Shown here: positions 5,719-14,326 of the stretch, piece after piece
Layout of the letters: each line of letters begins with the position of its first letter
How positions within the stretch are numbered: position 1 is the first letter of the stretch
From: Verrucomicrobiota bacterium
GTDB taxonomy: Bacteria > Verrucomicrobiota > Verrucomicrobiia > Opitutales > T3Sed10-336
DNA length: 33,302 nucleotides
Direction of reading: 5' to 3'
NCBI GenBank assembly: GCA_003565135.1
Contig: PXDC01000318.1
Location: forward strand, 1-33,302
Program-made: the position numbers and the translations under genes
The notes under the pieces: generated by a model
What the model was told of the DNA's origin: nothing
Seen by the model: only the letters and a program-made list of their open reading frames with translations
Databases searched by the model: none

Positions 5719-7971
5719 ATGAAAAAAATGAACCCCAGACAACTGGTACTGTGTTTGCTGGCCGGCGCGATGCTGTCGCAGCCTGTTTCGGCGGAGGAGG
5801 CATCGTCTGCCGAGTCCGCCTCCATTGAGGCATTGTTGGAACACTTGGCGGATGAGCGCGACGATGTGACGCGCTTCGATCCCGTCGTTGAGGCGGTGGC
5901 CGGGGAGCCGGAGAGGGCGGCGGAGCTGGCCGCGGCTCTGTGCCGGGAATATCCCGCATTGGCCGGTGCGATTGTCCGCAGCATTGTGGCCGGACTGCCG
6001 GACGGTGATAATGTGTCCGACATCGTGCGGGCGGCGGTCAAAGCGGCGCCGGAATCCATGCAGGATATTGTCGCCGCCGCGACCGCGGAGGCACCCGGAC
6101 AGGAGGATGTTGTCTCGGCGGCGGCGGGCGAAGCCCTGCGGGAGCTTGCCGATGACGAGCTCCGCGTCGAAGAAGACGAGGAGACGGATGCTCCGGCGGT
6201 CTTAGGGGACGATGAGTACGCCGAGATCGAAGATGAAGAGTTGGAAACCATCTCGGTCGATTTTCCCGATACGAATATCCGCACCATCCTTCGAAGCGTG
6301 GCGGATCTTTACGAACTCAACCTGGTGATACCGGAGGAACTGACGGGTCAGGCTTCGGTTCAGTTGCGGGATGTGACCTGGCGGCAGGTGTTCGATATCG
6401 TGTTGTCACCGATCGGGTACACGTACGTTGAAGAAGAGGGGATCATTCAGGTGGTCAGGGATGACTTCGTCGACCTGGGGGTTCCGGACGAACAGGTGAC
6501 CATGCACGACGATGGTACGATGACGGTGAACTTCGACAATGTACCCATCGCGGATATCGTTACGCGGGTATCGTCGGCGGCGGACATTAATGTGGTCATT
6601 CCGCAGGATTTCATGACGATGGGGGCTGAGGCGACCGCCACCATCCGGTTGCGCAACGTGGGCTGGCAGCAGGTCTTCGACGTTTCGCTTTCGCAGGTGG
6701 GATACGGCTACATCGACCGGGATGACATTATCCGGATCGAAACCCTGGACCGGATTCAAGCGGTACCGCCGGCCACCCGGGTCATTCAGGTTAAGTTTCC
6801 CCCGGCTTCGGCTATTGCCGAGCTCGTCAGTAACCTTTCCGGGGTGCAGCAGGTCCAGGTCGACAGTGGAACGAACGTCCTGATCGTGACCGCGGAAGAA
6901 GGGAAGATGCGCGAGGTGCAGAGCCTGGTCGACCGGCTGGACCAGCCCGCCCAGCAGGTTCTCATCGAAGCGATGTTCATCGAGGTGTCGGGGACCGACG
7001 CCCGCGACCTCGGGGTCAAATGGCAATCGCTCGCCGATGGCATGGAGGTGTCGGCCGGCCCGGCGACCCATCGGTGGGAACGCATGCGCGGTCAGGCGGA
7101 TCCGGGTTTCAGCGACCTGATGGAATCGGTGGGCACCGCCCGCCATTCCGAGGCGATTTTCAACGCCTCCGAGTTCAATGCGATTCTGACGGCGCTGCAG
7201 CGCGAGACGGACGCCCGGCTGACGGCCAGTCCGACGGTGGTGACCATGAACGCGGAGGAAGCGGAGATCCAGGTGATCGACCACCTCTACCGTGACGGTG
7301 CCATCAACGTCTTCGGCACCGGGCAGCCGGGAGATCCGGTACGGGAATCCTTCGAGGAGCCGATCCTGCTGGAACCGCTTCCCGGTATTATGCTCGCGGT
7401 CACGCCCACGATCAGTGGCGGCGACTTGATAAATCTCAGGGCCCGCCCGGAAATCAACAATGTGGTGGGTACACAAACGCTGGGGCAGGGTCAGGTTATC
7501 CCCACCATCCGGCAGCGCACCGTGACCTCGAACGTGATGGTCAAAAGCGGACAGACGCTGGCCATGAGCGGTCTGGCGGACGAGGATTCGGTGACCGTTG
7601 AAAGCAAGGTGCCGCTGCTCGGGGACATTCCGGTGGTCGGACGCCTGTTCCGGAGCGATTCGCGCGACAGCCTGAGGAAGGACCAGATTATCTTTATCAC
7701 GGCGACCATTACCGATCCCGACCGGCACAATTACACCGATTTCATCGACGAACGCCGGATGATGGAAATGGATCTGTCGCACCGCGAGATCCAGGGATCG
7801 CAATACCAGCGGACGGCCGAGGAAGAGCAGTATCTCGAGGAGCTGTCTCGCTGGCGCAGTGAACAGCAGAGGGAGCAGATCCGCCAGATGATGGAGGACC
7901 TGGAGCAGGACGATCCGGAGGGAACCCGGGAGAGCCGTGGAGCCCGCACCGGTCCCCGTCAACGCAGGTAA
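5719..7971 (+). CDS. Secretin (PilQ/GspD family) with duplicated STN-like domains
   Basis: 750 residues from the ATG at 5719 (AAGAAAG just upstream). A signal peptide (to about residue 25, PVSAEE) is followed by an unusual alpha-helical repeat region (about 50-140), an acidic linker (145-178), and two STN-like beta-alpha domains (about 177-247 and 265-342) with matching TWRQVFDIVLSPIGYTYV / GWQQVFDVSLSQVGYGYI segments. A secretin N1-type domain spans 352-408 and the secretin core 411-665 (QVLIEAMFIEVSG; VPLLGDIPVVGRLFRS). A charged tail of about 85 residues ends the protein. Secretins form the outer-membrane pore for pili or type II secretion. No pilin, ATPase or PilC gene is nearby, so the transported cargo is unknown. 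A further in-frame start at 5680 would overlap the previous gene and is not preferred. Confidence 0.9.
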   Translation: MKKMNPRQLVLCLLAGAMLSQPVSAEEASSAESASIEALLEHLADERDDVTRFDPVVEAVAGEPERAAELAAALCREYPALAGAIVRSIVAGLPDGDNVSDIVRAAVKAAPESMQDIVAAATAEAPGQEDVVSAAAGEALRELADDELRVEEDEETDAPAVLGDDEYAEIEDEELETISVDFPDTNIRTILRSVADLYELNLVIPEELTGQASVQLRDVTWRQVFDIVLSPIGYTYVEEEGIIQVVRDDFVDLGVPDEQVTMHDDGTMTVNFDNVPIADIVTRVSSAADINVVIPQDFMTMGAEATATIRLRNVGWQQVFDVSLSQVGYGYIDRDDIIRIETLDRIQAVPPATRVIQVKFPPASAIAELVSNLSGVQQVQVDSGTNVLIVTAEEGKMREVQSLVDRLDQPAQQVLIEAMFIEVSGTDARDLGVKWQSLADGMEVSAGPATHRWERMRGQADPGFSDLMESVGTARHSEAIFNASEFNAILTALQRETDARLTASPTVVTMNAEEAEIQVIDHLYRDGAINVFGTGQPGDPVRESFEEPILLEPLPGIMLAVTPTISGGDLINLRARPEINNVVGTQTLGQGQVIPTIRQRTVTSNVMVKSGQTLAMSGLADEDSVTVESKVPLLGDIPVVGRLFRSDSRDSLRKDQIIFITATITDPDRHNYTDFIDERRMMEMDLSHREIQGSQYQRTAEEEQYLEELSRWRSEQQREQIRQMMEDLEQDDPEGTRESRGARTGPRQRR

Positions 7972-7984
7972 CAGGAGGAGGACC

Positions 7985-9577
7985 ATGAAACGTAAACAAC
8001 TCGTACAGTATTTGGCGGTGTTCGCCTGGATCGGGACGCTTTGTGCGCCCGCGATCCGGGGCGATCAAGACCCTGATGCCTTGATCACCGGGAGCGAGAC
8101 GGCCGGGAGCGACCGGTTTTCCTCGGTAACCGAGGCGGTGGCGGAGGACCCGGACAATGCCGTGGCCATCGTCGGGTCGCTGGCGGCAAGTTTTCCCGAG
8201 TCGGCCCCGGCGATCGTGGTGAGCGGTATCGACGGATTGCCGGAGAAGGATCCGGGGAAAATAGCCGAGATTGTCAATGCGGGCGCCGATGCCGCTCCCG
8301 GACGGCGCGACGCGATTGAGGCGGCCGTGGCGGAAGCGTATCCCGGGCAGGCAGAAGCCGATGCGGCCGGTGAAACGGACGAACCGGAGCGTGAGGAGGA
8401 GCCGGACGCTTCCGAGGCGGCGGATCAGCCGGATGAACTGCCGGCCCGTTTGCAGCGCGAGATCAGTCTGGTCGAGTCGCTCGTGGGGACCTTCCCGGCG
8501 AATGCCGGGATGGCGACCCGTCGCTCGGTGGGCCGGGTGGCCGACGAAGAAGCCTACTGGACCGGGTCGATCGTGGAGGCGGCTTTGCGGGTGGCTCCGG
8601 ATCGGGCGGATGAAATTGTTCAAGAGGCCATCGGGGCGGCACCTCATCACGAGGAAGCCATTCTGGCGGTCGCCGGCCGGGTCCCGGAAGAGGTCGCCGA
8701 GGAGGGGGTTTCCGACGAGCCGGTGGAAAAAACCGAGGAGTTGGCGGTCGTCGAGGATGTGCCGGCGGAACCGGAGCCCGCCGAGTTGGAAGAGGCCGTG
8801 GAGGAAGGCCCGTACCACTTGAGCGGGGTGCGGGAGCGCCCGGATTTGGTCGGAGACCGGTACTACGTCCTCCTGGACATGCCCGGCGCCGAATCGGCCC
8901 GCCAGCGCCGGGCGGTGGAGAACCTGGAGCTTCGCATCTTTCCCGAGAGGTATTTTGATCCCTACGAAGGGCGTTTTCTGGAGCGAAACGCCGCTATTAT
9001 TACCGGGGACGATATCGTCGGACTCACCTTCAAGCTGGTGCCGGGCGATGCCGAACAGCGGGAATTGCTGGCCGAAGCCCTGGGGGAGTTCGAGCGCCGG
9101 GTGGTCGGAGCCCGGGAGTTCGTCCGCCGGAAACAGGCGGACGAGGAAAGTGAGTTGTTTCTGCGCGAGTTCCGGGGTTCGGTGGGGGAGGTTTACCTGT
9201 ACCCGTCGAAACACCGGTTTGAAGCGGAGATGCACGCCGACTTTCGGGATCATCACTATCGTTTGCTGATCGGTGGATCGATAACGGTAACGGTCGACAC
9301 CGTTGGTGCCATTCGCCACCTGGTCGAAAACCTCGACCGGTTTGAACGGCAATACCGGGAAAGCCTGGAAATGCGGGAGCGGCAGATGCAGGAATTTATC
9401 GATTTCAGCCGCAGCGACTGGGCGCAAGAGGTCGACGAGGAGGACGTTGACGACAGGGAAGTCGACGGGGAAGAGGTCGAGCGTGACGATGCCGTCGGCG
9501 AGGAGGCTGAAAAAGCTGACGAAGCTGACGAGGCTGACGAAGCTGACGAGGCTGAGGAGGCTGAGGAGGCGGTATAG
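7985..9577 (+). CDS. Exported acidic protein sharing the secretin's helical repeat
   Basis: 530 residues, not a family I recognise. The ATG at 7985 has a strong GGAGGAGG Shine-Dalgarno sequence (7974-7981). There is a signal peptide (to about residue 26), then a helical repeat (about 48-122) closely resembling residues 54-138 of the upstream secretin. An acidic linker follows, then a second, more divergent copy (about 158-235), a second acidic linker (240-275), and a mixed alpha/beta domain (about 280-465) with GSITVTVDTVGAIRHLVENL. The C-terminus is a highly acidic tail (480-530) made of a 9-base tandem repeat. It is last in the operon, 13 bases after the secretin stop, and precedes a terminator. 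A periplasmic or envelope partner of the secretin is the simplest inference. Confidence 0.7.
   Translation: MKRKQLVQYLAVFAWIGTLCAPAIRGDQDPDALITGSETAGSDRFSSVTEAVAEDPDNAVAIVGSLAASFPESAPAIVVSGIDGLPEKDPGKIAEIVNAGADAAPGRRDAIEAAVAEAYPGQAEADAAGETDEPEREEEPDASEAADQPDELPARLQREISLVESLVGTFPANAGMATRRSVGRVADEEAYWTGSIVEAALRVAPDRADEIVQEAIGAAPHHEEAILAVAGRVPEEVAEEGVSDEPVEKTEELAVVEDVPAEPEPAELEEAVEEGPYHLSGVRERPDLVGDRYYVLLDMPGAESARQRRAVENLELRIFPERYFDPYEGRFLERNAAIITGDDIVGLTFKLVPGDAEQRELLAEALGEFERRVVGAREFVRRKQADEESELFLREFRGSVGEVYLYPSKHRFEAEMHADFRDHHYRLLIGGSITVTVDTVGAIRHLVENLDRFERQYRESLEMRERQMQEFIDFSRSDWAQEVDEEDVDDREVDGEEVERDDAVGEEAEKADEADEADEADEAEEAEEAV
9506..9568 (+). repeat. 9-bp tandem repeat coding an Ala-Asp-Glu tail
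   Basis: Seven consecutive 9-base units (GCTGACGAA, GCTGACGAG, GCTGAGGAG and variants) encode A-(D/E)-(E/K) triplets at the very end of the acidic exported protein. The units keep frame with the gene. Differences among units are mostly third-base, which suggests recent slippage followed by point change. Confidence 0.9.
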
Positions 9578-9649
9578 GAATCGTACGGGTTCTGGCCGGA
9601 AGGTTTCCTTTTTCGTGAAACCGGGCTTCCGTCTGGAAGCCCCGCATCA

Positions 9650-9684
9650 AGCGCCCCCGGGACGGATCCGGAAGGGCGCTTTTT
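9650..9684 (+). terminator. Rho-independent terminator of the secretin operon
   Basis: AGCGCCC (9650-9656) pairs with GGGCGCT (9674-9680), followed by TTTT. A second perfect hairpin, GGGCTTCC-GTCT-GGAAGCCC (9623-9642), lies just upstream. Together they close the six-gene operon. The converging minus-strand gene ends at 9686. Confidence 0.65.
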
Positions 9685-9685
9685 G

Positions 9686-10324
9686 TTACCACCAACCGGT
9701 GACGAACCCCTGGGCCGCTTTGATCCCGAATACCCCGAGGTTGCTGCAGAGATGGGCGGCGAAACACGGGATAAGGGAGCGGGTGGCGTTGAGGGCGTAA
9801 AACCGAACGGTATAGAACCAGAGCGAATTCACGAAGACAATCGAGGTGCTGAACCAGGCCTTGAGTGAAAAATCGAAGGTGAGGACGCCCTCCCAGAATC
9901 GCCAACCGTTTTCGGGCCCCTCGAAATCCCAGAGGAAGGGGTGTGCCAGGGTGAAAACCAGGGAAAAGAAGATGATGCTGGCGATTAACGCGGCTTTTCC
10001 CCGGTTTTGCACGACGAGGTATCCCCGGAAAATGAGCTCTTCAAAAAATGCGGCCGCGAGCATAAAAACACCGAAGAGAACCGTGATTTCCGACTGATCC
10101 TCGACGATGTCGAGGGCGTATTCTCCCCCCGTTTCCAGTCCCAGAATGATCAAGGCTCCCCCCACCGCGACCAGGACCGCCGTGCGGGTGGTCCGGCGGG
10201 CGCCGGGAAGGGCTCCGGGGGGCGGGGTGCCTTTTTCGGTCTGCCGATAGTCGTCCAGCCAGAGTTTGAAGACGTATGCGGCGATGCCGAGTGTGAGGAG
10301 TATCAATAGAGGATTGTCAGTCAT
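9686..10324 (-). CDS. CPBP-family intramembrane metalloprotease
   Basis: 212 residues with about six hydrophobic segments. The CPBP (CAAX protease/bacteriocin-processing, Abi) motifs are present in order: EELIFRG (EExxxR), FTLAH, and HLCSN (HxxxN) near the C-terminus. Family members resemble the CAAX prenyl protease Rce1. In bacteria their substrates are mostly unknown; some confer self-immunity to bacteriocins. The gene is divergent from the polyprenyl diphosphate synthase (about 96 bases between starts), which may be only positional. Confidence 0.85.
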   Translation of the reverse strand: MTDNPLLILLTLGIAAYVFKLWLDDYRQTEKGTPPPGALPGARRTTRTAVLVAVGGALIILGLETGGEYALDIVEDQSEITVLFGVFMLAAAFFEELIFRGYLVVQNRGKAALIASIIFFSLVFTLAHPFLWDFEGPENGWRFWEGVLTFDFSLKAWFSTSIVFVNSLWFYTVRFYALNATRSLIPCFAAHLCSNLGVFGIKAAQGFVTGWW

Positions 10325-10420
10325 TATCGCTTTCCCTTATAGTTGCCGGCGCCGGAAAAATAGATTGCGCCGTTCCTTGCGGCACGCCTTTGATGGTCTC
10401 GTAATCTCAGGTATTCATTC

Positions 10421-11464
10421 ATGCTTGCCAGCGAAAAATTTCTTACACCGACGGGGAAGGGGAACAAGAGTCTGTCGCTTTTTGCCTCCCTGGCTCCGCA
10501 CATGCAAGCATTGGATGATTTTCTTCAGAAGGAGACGGGGAGCTTTGAACCTGAAATCCGCGATTACGTCCGCTACTGCCTCGGGCGCGGCGGTAAGCGT
10601 TTGCGTCCCGCCCTGGTATTTTTTGCCGGTTGGAGGGGAGAAGGTGCCGTGTCGCCGGAATTGGTCAAGGTGGCGGCGGTAATCGAGCTGGTCCATTTGG
10701 CGACCCTGGTGCACGATGATATCCTCGATTCGGCCGCGGTGCGGCACGGGCGCTCCACGGCAAGCCGGAAGTTCGGGCCGGACACGGCGGTATTGCTGGG
10801 CGACGCCCTCTTCGCCCATGCCGTCAACCTCTCCACGGATTTCCCCGGATCGGAGGTCTGCCGGCTGGTTTCCCGCGCCACCCGGCGGGTTTGCGCGGGC
10901 GAAATCGCACAAACCGCCCGCCGCGGTTCGCTCGATATCAGTTTGGAGGAATACTTCCGGGTGATTGAACTGAAGACGGCGGAATTGTTCAAGGTGTCCT
11001 GCTTCCTGGGGGCGCGGCTGGGTGAATACGGAGACGATTTCTGCGAAGCCGCGGGCCGTTTCGGGGTCAGCCTGGGTACCGGCTACCAGGTCTATGACGA
11101 CCTGACCGATTTTTTCGGCAAAGAGGAGGAGGTCGGTAAAACACTGGGCACGGACCTGGCGGGCGGGAAATACACGCTCCCGGTGATCCTGCTCCTGCAG
11201 AGGCTCGGCGAGGCGGAAAAGGAGGCGTTTCACCGGGACGTCCGGGCCGGGAATGAGGAAAGAATCGAAATGTGGCTGGCACGTTTGGTTGACCGCGGGG
11301 TTCATTCCGAAGTGGCGGAAACCGTGCTGGAGAAAGCGCGGCAGGCGGAGCGGGCGATCGAACCGTTCGAGCCGTTGCCGCCGGTCGAATGCCTCCTTCG
11401 CCTCAGCGGGTACCTGCGCTCGCGCACAATGGGTATGGCGGTGATTTCATCGAGCGGCGGGTAA
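10421..11464 (+). CDS. All-trans polyprenyl diphosphate synthase
   Basis: 347 residues of the trans-isoprenyl diphosphate synthase family. It has the KRLRP substrate-binding motif (GGKRLRPAL), the first Asp-rich motif DDILD in LVHDDILDSAAVRHG, GDALFA, and the second Asp-rich motif in YQVYDDLTDF. These bind Mg-diphosphate during chain elongation by IPP. The lack of bulky residues directly before the first DDxxD fits a long-chain product (quinone side chain) rather than FPP/GPP. The product length cannot be set from sequence alone. Fumarase follows 126 bases later. The ATG at 10421 gives a ~20-residue longer N-terminus than usual; a start at the later Met (MQALDD) is possible. Confidence 0.88.
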   Translation: MLASEKFLTPTGKGNKSLSLFASLAPHMQALDDFLQKETGSFEPEIRDYVRYCLGRGGKRLRPALVFFAGWRGEGAVSPELVKVAAVIELVHLATLVHDDILDSAAVRHGRSTASRKFGPDTAVLLGDALFAHAVNLSTDFPGSEVCRLVSRATRRVCAGEIAQTARRGSLDISLEEYFRVIELKTAELFKVSCFLGARLGEYGDDFCEAAGRFGVSLGTGYQVYDDLTDFFGKEEEVGKTLGTDLAGGKYTLPVILLLQRLGEAEKEAFHRDVRAGNEERIEMWLARLVDRGVHSEVAETVLEKARQAERAIEPFEPLPPVECLLRLSGYLRSRTMGMAVISSSGG

Positions 11465-11590
11465 GGGGGCGGTTTGCACGGTGGTTTTGGCGGGAACGGT
11501 TGTGTCGGCAAAAGGGGCGATCGCAGCCGACTCGCCCCGGACTGTCAATCCGGCAGAGGTTTTGGTTGGAACACGAAATACGGAAAAGAT

Positions 11591-12976
11591 ATGAGAATCG
11601 AAAAAGACTCCATGGGAGAAATGCAGGTCCCGGAAGATGCCCTTTACGGGGCCTCGACTCAGCGGGCGGTACTGAATTTCCCGATCAGCGGCCGCCCGAT
11701 GCCGTCGGCGTTTATCCGCGGACTCGGCCTGGTCAAAGCGGCTTGCGCCACGGCAAACGAGGAATTGGGCAAACTCGACAAAAAGAAGGCCCAGTTGATC
11801 CGACAAGCCGCGGAGGAGGTTTACGGCGGTCAGTGGCACGAACACTTTCCGGTGGATGTTTTTCAGACCGGTTCCGGGACCTCGTCGAACATGAATATTA
11901 ACGAAGTGATCGCCAACCGGGTGAGCCAGCTGGCCGGCGAGACGATCGGCTCCCGGCGCCCGGTGCACCCGAACGACGATGTCAACCTCGGGCAGTCCTC
12001 GAACGACATTGTGCCGACGGTCCTGCACGTCAGTGTGGCCTTTGCCCTCAAGGAGGAGTTGGTGCCGGCCCTGGACGAACTTGCGACCGCCCTGGACGAA
12101 AAGGCACGGGAATGGAGCGACCTGGTCAAGATCGGCCGCACGCACCTGATGGATGCCACCCCGCTCACCCTGGGCCAGGAGTTCTCCGGCTACGCCGCCC
12201 AGGTCGGGAAGGCCCGCGACCGGGCCCGCCGGGCGGTGGATCTTCTCCTGGAACTCGCCATCGGCGGGACCGCGGTGGGAACCGGAATCAACTGCCATCC
12301 CGAGTTCCCGCAACGCGTCTGCCGAATCCTCGCGGAGAAGACCGGAATCGCTTTCCGCGAGGCGGACAATCACTTCGAGGCCCAGGGCGGCCGCGACGAT
12401 TGCGTCGAGGTGGCCGGGATCCTGGCGGCCATTGCCGCCAGCCTGACCAAGGTGGCCAACGATATCCGCCTGCTGGGGTCCGGACCCCGCTCGGGGCTGG
12501 GCGAGATCCAGTTGCCCGCCACTCAGCCGGGCTCATCGATCATGCCGGGAAAGGTGAATCCGGTGATGAGTGAAATGCTGGTGCAGGTCGGGATGTACGT
12601 CAACGGCATGGCGAACGCCGTGGCCATGGCCGGACGCGACGGGCATTTCGAGCTGAACGTGACCATTCCGTTGATCGCCTACGCGCTGCACGACTCGATC
12701 ACCTGCCTGAGCAACGGCGCCCGAACTTTCAGCCGCGAATGCGTCAAGGGGATCGAGGCCAATCGGGAGACCTGCCAGGAGTTGGTCCGGCGTTCGTTGA
12801 TGCTGGTCACCGCGCTCAATCCCCATATTGGCTACGACAACGCGGCCGAGGTGGCCAAACAGGCTTTTGCCGAAGGGAAAACCCTCCGCGAAGTGGTGCT
12901 GGAGAAGGGGCTTCTGGACGAGAAGACGCTCGATGAAGCCCTCGACCCGATGACCATGATCGCGCCCAAAGGTTGA
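11591..12976 (+). CDS. fumC: Class II fumarate hydratase
   Basis: 461 residues, the normal length for FumC. It starts MRIEKDSMGEMQVPEDALYG, the family N-terminus, preceded by GGAAAAG (11582-11588). It contains TGSGTSSNMNINEV, the active-site region GRTHLMDATPLTLGQEF, and the superfamily signature GSSIMPGKVNPVMSEM. The enzyme interconverts fumarate and malate in the TCA cycle, is a homotetramer and needs no iron-sulfur cluster. The reading frame is open further upstream but without family similarity. Confidence 0.97.
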   Translation: MRIEKDSMGEMQVPEDALYGASTQRAVLNFPISGRPMPSAFIRGLGLVKAACATANEELGKLDKKKAQLIRQAAEEVYGGQWHEHFPVDVFQTGSGTSSNMNINEVIANRVSQLAGETIGSRRPVHPNDDVNLGQSSNDIVPTVLHVSVAFALKEELVPALDELATALDEKAREWSDLVKIGRTHLMDATPLTLGQEFSGYAAQVGKARDRARRAVDLLLELAIGGTAVGTGINCHPEFPQRVCRILAEKTGIAFREADNHFEAQGGRDDCVEVAGILAAIAASLTKVANDIRLLGSGPRSGLGEIQLPATQPGSSIMPGKVNPVMSEMLVQVGMYVNGMANAVAMAGRDGHFELNVTIPLIAYALHDSITCLSNGARTFSRECVKGIEANRETCQELVRRSLMLVTALNPHIGYDNAAEVAKQAFAEGKTLREVVLEKGLLDEKTLDEALDPMTMIAPKG

Positions 12977-13031
12977 GGCCGGGCGCTTTTCCTTGCGTTT
13001 GGCGGGAAGCGCTCCTTTGCTGCGGGGAATT

Positions 13032-13451
13032 ATGGCGGTTTACCAGGCTACGCTCAAAATCCAGACCAGCGGAAAAGGGACGCGGGAAATCACCCGCGAT
13101 CTCGCCGCGGTCCTGGAAAAAAGCGGCATGGACTGCGGGGTGGTTTCGGTGTTTTGCCGTCACACCAGTTGCAGTCTTGTCATCATGGAAAACGCCGATC
13201 CCAGCGCCCGCAGGGACCTCGAGATGTTTTTCGAAAAGCTGGTCCCGGAGGACGATCCTGATTTCGTCCACACCATGGAGGGACCGGATGATATGCCCAG
13301 CCACATCAAAATGGCCCTGACACGGACATCGGAAGCCATTCCGTTTTCCGGCGGGCGAATGGCGCTGGGGACGTGGCAGGGGGTTTACCTCTGGGAACAC
13401 CGCCTGGCGGGCCACACGCGTACGGTTCTCGTGACGGTGCAGGGAGAGTAG
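13032..13451 (+). CDS. yjbQ: YjbQ family (UPF0047) protein
   Basis: 139 residues from the ATG at 13032, matching the ~138-residue YjbQ/UPF0047 family. Motifs include VFCRHTSCSLVIMENADPSA (conserved His-Thr-Ser) and DDMPSHIKMALT, ending with LGTWQGVYLWEHR. The conserved His residues bind a metal. E. coli YjbQ has a weak thiamine-phosphate synthase activity; the natural role is unsettled. The same frame is open upstream to 12993, but that adds a non-conserved leader. It lies 55 bases after fumC and may be co-transcribed with it. Confidence 0.93.
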   Translation: MAVYQATLKIQTSGKGTREITRDLAAVLEKSGMDCGVVSVFCRHTSCSLVIMENADPSARRDLEMFFEKLVPEDDPDFVHTMEGPDDMPSHIKMALTRTSEAIPFSGGRMALGTWQGVYLWEHRLAGHTRTVLVTVQGE

Positions 13452-13453
13452 CA

Positions 13454-13478
13454 CCGGGTCCGGGCGCGCCGGATCCGG
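13454..13478. terminator. Hairpin between convergent genes
   Basis: CCGGGTCCGG (13454-13463) pairs with CCGGATCCGG (13469-13478) across a 5-base loop, with one G-T pair. It fills most of the gap between convergent yjbQ and the Bax-inhibitor-like gene. No T tract follows on either strand, so it may mark RNA 3' ends or stall polymerase rather than terminate on its own. Confidence 0.4.
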
Positions 13479-13482
13479 AGGC

Positions 13483-14202
13483 TCAGTCCCGGTTGAGGGC
13501 CATGAGCAGGTAGAGAACGTAGTAGAAAAGAAGCCCGACTCCGGCAAAAAGCGCCAGGGCTGCGGCGACGTGCTGGTTCGGGTTGTACTCGTGGATGATG
13601 TTCGATGTCGTGTAGAGGATCGACGCACCGGCGACGGCAACCATGGCGGCGGCAAAGAATACGCCGAGGGAAAAACCGAAGAGGATGCTGGCGACGATGA
13701 TGCCAAGCGCGACAAAGAACGAAACCGTGATCACTCCCCGCAGGAAGGAGAAATCCTTGCGCGTGATAAACGCGGTCGCGGTCAACCCGCCGAAGAGAAG
13801 GCCGGTAATGATTCCGGCGGTGGGGATGACATCGGGACTGGAGTAATGGGCGGCCACGTAGAGGAGGGGGAGGAATATGACCGAAAGGGCGGCCACGTAG
13901 ACGGCCAATCCGAGGTACTGCACCGGGGCCGAGGTTTCCGAACGGGCCCACTTGTCGGCGATCCAGGATACCGCGATGAAGGCGCCGATGACCAGGAGCC
14001 AGTTGTAGCCGGTGGTCATGGTCGCAGCCAGGTCGCCGGCGCCCGGCCACTGCAGCAGGGCCGTTTCGAGGAGGACAAATGCCAGGATGGCCCCGGCCAG
14101 GTGGCCGTAGGTGCGGCGAATAAAAACGGCCCGGGCGTCGGGTTCGGCCTGGGCGACGGTGAACGGATTGCCGGTTCGGCTGGAATGGTGTAGATGCGGC
14201 AT
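13483..14202 (-). CDS. Bax inhibitor-1 / YccA family membrane protein
   Basis: 239 residues with seven hydrophobic segments, the standard size and topology for the BI-1 (UPF0005, TMBIM) family. The N-terminal FIRRTYGHLAGAILAF matches the family's typical pre-TM1 motif, and the closely spaced segments continue to the end. Bacterial members include a pH-gated calcium leak channel (B. subtilis YetJ) and YccA, which interacts with FtsH. The exact role here is unknown. It is divergent from the NfeD operon, with about 175 bases between starts. Confidence 0.88.
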   Translation of the reverse strand: MPHLHHSSRTGNPFTVAQAEPDARAVFIRRTYGHLAGAILAFVLLETALLQWPGAGDLAATMTTGYNWLLVIGAFIAVSWIADKWARSETSAPVQYLGLAVYVAALSVIFLPLLYVAAHYSSPDVIPTAGIITGLLFGGLTATAFITRKDFSFLRGVITVSFFVALGIIVASILFGFSLGVFFAAAMVAVAGASILYTTSNIIHEYNPNQHVAAALALFAGVGLLFYYVLYLLMALNRD

Positions 14203-14326
14203 GACTTGCGGATCAGGGTTCCTGGATTGCGGGAAGGATAAAAAACGCCACCCTATCCCTTTTCGTCCGGGAATCCAGTAAAAACCGGTTTTCCAACCTC
14301 CCGTCGACCCTTTTTCGCAAATTGCG

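Noticed and set aside
9506-9568. CRISPR-like or intergenic repeat array.
   Set aside because: The units are 9 bases, contiguous and in frame within a coding sequence, with no spacers.
11500-11590. Possible tRNA-Asp gene before fumC.
   Set aside because: Only the anticodon arm fits. The T-arm lacks the invariant G53-C61 pair and C56, the variable loop is too long, and no acceptor stem can be paired.
12983-13012. Imperfect inverted repeat GCGCTT...AAGCGC between fumC and yjbQ.
   Set aside because: The stem is interrupted and no T tract follows, so a terminator call is not supported; read-through from fumC to yjbQ remains likely.
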